Below the pieces are notes generated by a model. That model saw only the letters and a list, made by a program, of their open reading frames with translations. It had not been told where the DNA came from and did no database searches. From the NCBI GenBank assembly GCA_027625915.1, contig JANTQA010000033.1, positions 2,480,001 through 2,544,000 of the forward strand: a stretch of DNA of 64,000 nt, in the 5' to 3' direction. Shown piece after piece: positions 59,402 through 64,000 of this stretch. The translations under genes and the position numbers were made by a program. Each line of letters begins with the position of its first letter. Within the stretch, counting starts at the first letter, position 1. The DNA is from Anaeramoeba flamelloides (Eukaryota > Metamonada > Anaeramoebidae).

Positions 59402-60207
59402 CTATTGAACCATGGTATTTTTTGGACTAATAGTCAATTTTGAAATTAGAATTAACACTTTGGAAAACAAAGCAAAAGCTAAAAACAAGAATAAAAAAAA
59501 CAAACCTTCTGTTGGAGAAGAAAGAATTGAACTTTTAATCGGTTTTGTGTTTTCTTGTGGGGGTTTTGATGGGACGTTTGTTTTCTCTTGTGTTGGGGTG
59601 GTTTTTTTTTGATTGTGAATTTTTTCTGAATTTTGTTTTGATGGTTTGTTGTTCATTTTGTTTTTTTGTGCTTTGGAGGAATTTTTGATGTGCACTTGTA
59701 AAAATACCTCTCCAAAAACTGTCTGGGTTTTAGTGCTTACATTTAAAACTTTCAAGTTTTTTCGATCGGCGGTAAAAACCTGCCATTTGAAAGAGGCTTG
59801 TTTTTTTGTTGTTTTTAATAATTTCTGTATTTCTGTTTTTGCTTGAATCAAGCCCATTTGAAACCCTGGTTGTTCGGCTTGAAGGGGGTTTGTGAAAGGG
59901 GTTGTTGTGGAAAGATAATGGTTATTAAATGAGTTGCAAAAGATCTCGGAAAAAAAGAAAAAAAAAAAAAATAACAATAAGAAGGGATAATCCAAGCGAA
60001 TTTACGTGTTGAAAAGAAATCAATGGTTTGGTTTTTGATCACAAACCCCGATCCAGACCACCCAATGTTTTTTAAGAATCGTTTTGTGAAAAAGACGATT
60101 TGCTCATAATTATTAAAGACTGCACAAGCCTTATTTGATTTAAATAGTTTTTGGTAGAGCTCATTTTTTTCTTCACACACATTTGGTGTGTGTTCAGTGT
60201 TACCCAT
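59402..60207 (-). CDS. PAS-domain protein, N-terminal exons
   Basis: PAS domains are ligand- or redox-sensing modules that pass signals to attached domains. Exon 1 (60207 to about 60006) starts MGNTEHTPNVCEEKN and contains the PAS entry KACAVFNNYEQIVFF and IGWSGSGFVI. Exon 2 starts at 59944 after a T-rich tract and GAG acceptor. It holds NPLQAEQPGFQ, AKTEIQKLL, SFKWQVF and GEVFLQVHIKN, matching the second half of PAS domains in amoebae. A Lys/Pro-rich tail follows. The strong donor CAC|GTAAAT leaves the two exons one base out of phase, so either a weaker donor (TTT|GTGATC) is used or one base is wrong in an A-run. The frame may end at TAG 59402 after a hydrophobic stretch, or splice at GAAG|GTTTGT (59506) to further exons, possibly those at 52600-50655. 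Confidence 0.62.
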
Positions 60208-61221
60208 CTTGAAAAATTTTGATCAAACAAAAATATTGTTCCTATTTTTTCTTTTTGAAAATTGCAAGTGTTTGGTAAATATTAAAAAAATAATTTCTTT
60301 TTTAGTTTGATTTGTTTTTCGGTTGGGGAAGTGTCAAGTATTGTTGATTTTCATCTGTTTTGGCCATAATTAGAAAGATTTTTGTATGAGACACTTTTCT
60401 CGGTTTGTTGAGATTCAAACAAACTTTCCAAATTTCTGAAAATATTTACCAAATCCATTTCTTGTTATTCCGATTTGAGAATGAATTAAAGATAGCGTAT
60501 TTTTTTTCGATCTGTTGAAATTTATTTCTTTTTCTTTTTGGTTTCAGACTATCGCCAAATAATACTTTTTGTCCATTTTTCGTTTTACCTTTCATTGCTT
60601 TCTTTACCTGGTGTTCTTATTGTGAACACTTTCTGCAAATTTATCAAAATATTTAGTACAAAATAAAAGTGATTTGTTTTTATCTTTATCTTTTTTGCAA
60701 TTATTTTGGTATTTTAAAACAAAAGTTTTTTTTCTAGAAGAAAAGTCCTAACACTAACTCTCCTGGTAATTTTTAAATTGTTTTTGTTTTTTATTGAAAA
60801 ATTAGAAAATTTTAGTTGTTTCTTTCTTTTTATTCTGATTTTGTTCACTAAAATGTTCTGTTTTTTTTTAAACTAATTTGTTTAAATCAAATTTTCTTTT
60901 CGAATTTTTTTTTCGAAATGGGGTCAATGACTTTCAAGATCTTTCTTTTTGAATTCAAAAATATAGATCGTATATAAACCAGTTTGTTTAAGATTCTGAA
61001 AAAAAAAGACTTTTTCTGAATTAAATCTTTTATATAAGGAATTTTTCATTGTTCTGATAATCAAATACCAACACACATTGCCACTACATAACCAAAGATT
61101 TACAAACAAAAGAAAATATTTATTACATTATTTATTTTTGTTTCTTTTGTTTGGTAATTTCAAAAGGTTTTTATCTTTTTTTTTTTCCTATTTAATTCTG
61201 AATTAGTTGAAAATACCTTTT
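60208..61221. other. Upstream region of the PAS gene
   Basis: About 1 kb, T-rich on the plus strand. It presumably contains the promoter and leader of the PAS gene. No motif, RNA gene or exon was recognised. Confidence 0.5.
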
Positions 61222-61813
61222 AATTCAAAAGGATCAGCATCTACCATACAGAAGTCCAAAATGAAAATGTATTGTTATTGAATATAAATCACATTAGTTC
61301 AGACATGGTTCAAAGGCCTCACAAAATCGATTAGTAAAGAATGTACTATTTGGTGATCTCATCAAACAAATATAATTCTTTGTATCAGCAATAATTCAAC
61401 AATTTCATAAAAAAATCTGCATTTCTCGGAAAATTTAAACATTGAAACATCAATACTCAGACACCCGAGTTGCAAAATATCTTTCTAAAATTTTTTCTCC
61501 AAATGTCAGTTAGTTGCTTTAAGATTTATTGCTTCTGACTAAATTATATGAAGAGATTTTTTGGCAAATCATTAACACTGAAATCTTAGTAATATATTGA
61601 CATTACAATTCGTTTTGTAAAAGGGAAGCAAAACTAATCAATCTTTGGGTTTTTATGTTGATAATTATTGAGTTTAATCTCTGAAATTAATTTTAAAAAT
61701 AGTTACTTTTGGAAGTTCTAAATATTGATTATTGAATACTGGAGTATTGTTATTTTGAGGTTTCTATTTTTAGATTTGGCAAAGGTATTTAAAAATAAAT
61801 CAAAAAATGATAA

Positions 61814-62290
61814 AACAGTGGTGTAAATAACCCCCTGTTGACAACCTTTAACCCATTACGAAAAATTAACTCGTGTTTTTTTCAGATTTGGGTATTGGAA
61901 GACCAGAAATCACTTTTAGATTCTTGGTTCATATCCAAATTGACTTTAGAGGTTAGATCTTTGATTAATCGAAATGGCTCAATTATATTTAATGATTTTG
62001 TTTCAAAAATTTGATAATATTTACAAAATTTGAGAGAATAAATGATTTTTTTATAAAAATCCAAAAAATGAAATTATTCTCGTTTTTTTGTCAAAAAAAT
62101 ACATTTTAATCTTAAAGTATCTTCATAATTCTTTTTTAAAATTTATTTAAAGAACCCAATTTCTTGTTTATATACTGTTTTCATCCCATTGATTTGTTTC
62201 TTTTATTTCTAGAGTCATCCAATATTTTTTACATGAGTTAAATTTTAGTAATGGGTTAAAATAAAAAATAAGGGTTAGTTACACCACAGT
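61814..62290. mobile_element. CAGTGGTG-ended element F
   Basis: The left end ACAGTGGTGTAAATAACCC faces a right end whose complement reads ACTGTGGTGTAACTAACCC. Both arms go on to TAACCCATTAC and TTAACTC. It is 477 bp with no transposase frame. The terminus resembles Tc1/mariner ends. It inserted into E2. Confidence 0.78.
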
Positions 62291-62309
62291 AATACTAAAA
62301 AAAATTTTC

Positions 62310-62480
62310 AGACTGGTTTTTGAATGATAAATTGTTAAATTTTTTCACCTATTTTTCCAGATTTTTCTTAAATAAATAGAGTTCCCAAAGAAGTAGGTTG
62401 TAATTTAAAAACTATATTTGCGAAAAGAATAGTATTGAAAATGAAGTGAAAATAGTCCCCATTTATTATTCAACTACAGT
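62310..62480. mobile_element. MITE, copy D3
   Basis: ACTGGTTTTTGAATGATAAA at the left, and complement TACTGTAGTTGAATAATAAA at the right. The core contains ATAAATAGAGTTCCCAAAG, shared with D2. Its right end overlaps the first bases of B3, so one was probably inserted at the end of the other. Confidence 0.7.
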
Positions 62481-62673
62481 AAGTTTTAAATTTAATGCAC
62501 AAACTTTAAACCAAATTTAAGGTATAAAAAAATCTCAAATTATAGCACAAAATTTGTAATTTTTTTTTTTACAAATTATTTTACTAGAATCGGAATTTTG
62601 TGCCTTAAATAAGATTTTTTTTTGTGCCTTAAATTTCCTTTCAAAGTTTGAGCCTTAAAAGTGGAACTGACTA
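62475..62673. mobile_element. MITE, copy B3
   Basis: The left end TACAGTAAGTTTTAAATTTA is more decayed than in B2. The right end TTAAAAGTGGAACTGACTAT is well kept. Inner words TCTCAAATTA and TTTGTGCCTTAAA are conserved. Confidence 0.75.
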
Positions 62674-63405
62674 TATCAGTAATGTAAAAAACATTTTTAG
62701 TGCAATTTCCATTTTCTAAATATGATATCTCAACTTTAAAATCATTTTTTTCCAAGAAATATTTGCTGTGTTTCTCAATATAAAAAGTTTTTGAAATTTT
62801 GGCCAAAAAAATTCTTTCTTCTTATTATTTATCCAAATCTTATAAAAATTTTATCGAAAAAAGAAAACTGAACTCAAAAGTTGGCAAATATATTTGTGAT
62901 TTTATCAGTAATTACAATAAGTAAAAAATCTATTTTTTTCTTGTTCAATAATAGTGATAGATTCAGAGACATTTTATCAAATTTCAAGTTCAATTACATT
63001 TTTGTATTTTCCAAACTCAACTTTTCAAGTAACTCTAGATTAAAAATATTTTGAAGATCAAACAATTTTGCAAAATTTCTTACATTTAAAGAAATAAAAC
63101 ACGTTACCTAAAGCTAATTTAAAAAAATTAGTCGAATGGAAAAGGAAATAAAAATTTTCAGTTTTTTACATTGGAATTTTTCAAAATAATTTATTTTAAA
63201 AAGTACTCCAATCTTTTCTTCTTTGATATTTCTAAAACTTTAAATGTCTTCAATTTAATTGGATTTTTTTTTCTTTCAGTATTAATAATTGATTTTTTTG
63301 TTTCCATTTCAACGGTTTAATGATAAATTGGTTTCTCACCCAATACAACATACTTTAATTCAAGCCAAATATGTCTTGGAAATAACCACTTAAGGGGGCA
63401 AGTAC

Positions 63406-63871
63406 ATTTTCATGATCATCAGAAATCGTTATTAGTTAGAGTATTCTTAATAATCTATTTTTCGTGTACAAGTATATTTAAATTTTGAAATGACAATCTT
63501 TCTAGTTATTCCATTTGCGAAAAGAGTAAAAGATAAATTAGAGTTGGATCTTGGTTTTTTTTTTTTTACATATTTCGCTTTAGTATTTATTACTTGTATT
63601 AAAATGATAAATCATTAAAGGTTTTAATTTTATTTTTGTTATTTTTATTTTATGGATAAATTACAAACCATTGTTACAACTTGTACTTTCTATAATTATA
63701 TTGGCCATTTTTTAATTGTGTGTTATTTTTGGATTGTACAAAACCCTGATTAAAAGAAATATTCAAAAATGTAAATAGAGTTTTATGAAATTTTATCCCT
63801 TTAAGATTCAAATATCAGTTAATGATATGGTTTTAACAAATCTTGTTTTGAATCAAGAAATAAACCATTTT
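63406..63871. other. Short unassigned AT-rich stretch
   Basis: Nothing recognised between the end of E2 and element C4. Confidence 0.4.
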
Positions 63872-64000
63872 TTGACCAAAGGGGCCTAATTATATGGAGT
63901 AAACTACATACTTCCAAACAGTTTGAATGGATTTCAGAAGAAAAAATTTATTTCAGAATTTCTAAAAATTAAATGATTTTTTCACATTTTTACACATTTT
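63872..64000 (+). mobile_element. CAGTCAAAGG element, copy C4 (cut by window end)
   Basis: The left part only: TTGACCAAAGGGGCCTAATT, then GAATGGAT and TCAGAAGAAAAAATTTATTT, matching the left ends of C2 and C3. The remainder lies beyond the window. Confidence 0.65.

Larger units (their letters stand above)
61222..63405 (+). mobile_element. Element E2, expanded by nested insertions
   Basis: 61222-61813 aligns with E1 from its left end (GGATCAGCATCTACCATACA) through TTACTTTTGGAAGTTCTAAA. Similarity to E1's right end returns near 63339 (CAATACAACATACTTTAATT) and stops near 63405. Between them lie F (61814-62290), D3 (62310-62480), B3 (62475-62673) and about 660 bp of unassigned sequence. The right boundary is less certain than the left. 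Confidence 0.55.

Noticed and set aside
1-64000. Retroelement, virus-like or CRISPR content
   Set aside because: No reverse transcriptase, integrase, capsid-like frame, long terminal repeat pair or regularly spaced repeat array was seen.

Overview
The window is nuclear DNA of an extremely AT-rich, intron-containing protist. The genes use all three standard stop codons, and introns begin with GT and end with AG. The large ankyrin-BTB protein and the AT-rich giant introns would suit an anaerobic amoeba such as Anaeramoeba, but the sequence does not prove a lineage. There are no rRNA genes, CRISPR arrays or bacterial-style operons, and I saw no retroelement enzymes.

Layout. 1618-1809 (+) is the last exon of a uridine/cytidine kinase whose other exons lie to the left. 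5260-11926 (-) encodes an RS-rich splicing factor with one RRM and a UHM domain, split by a 4.76 kb intron. 12798-22284 (-) encodes an ankyrin-repeat/BTB protein split by a 6.56 kb intron. 26554-38316 (+) encodes the exosome RNA helicase MTR4 with introns of 3.66 and 4.89 kb. 40969-42851 (+) encodes a small protein phosphatase inhibitor-2-like protein. 48907-48977 (-) is tRNA-Val(UAC). 50655-52600 (-) holds exons of an unrecognised coiled-coil protein. 59402-60207 (-) holds exons of a PAS-domain protein that could belong to the same gene. Weaker gene candidates are a three-exon small gene (47555-48301), a signal-peptide first exon (44049-44103) and an antisense exon inside an MTR4 intron (31949-32080).

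Most of the rest is short non-autonomous DNA-transposon-like material: inverted-repeat elements of 90-770 bp, many present in two to four copies within the window, often nested and often inside introns. Three kinds stand out. One has ends beginning TTAAGG. One is flanked by TA with ends such as TACAGCCAG. The third is a family of alternating hairpin modules separated by unusually GC-rich spacers. The giant introns are largely made of these elements.

The recognised genes are housekeeping functions: RNA surveillance (MTR4), splicing (the RRM-UHM factor), phosphatase control, pyrimidine salvage and valine decoding. The ankyrin-BTB and PAS proteins are probably signalling or adaptor proteins. Two, possibly three, host genes appear to carry a one-base frame slip at or near a short A-run, which points to assembly errors in homopolymers.
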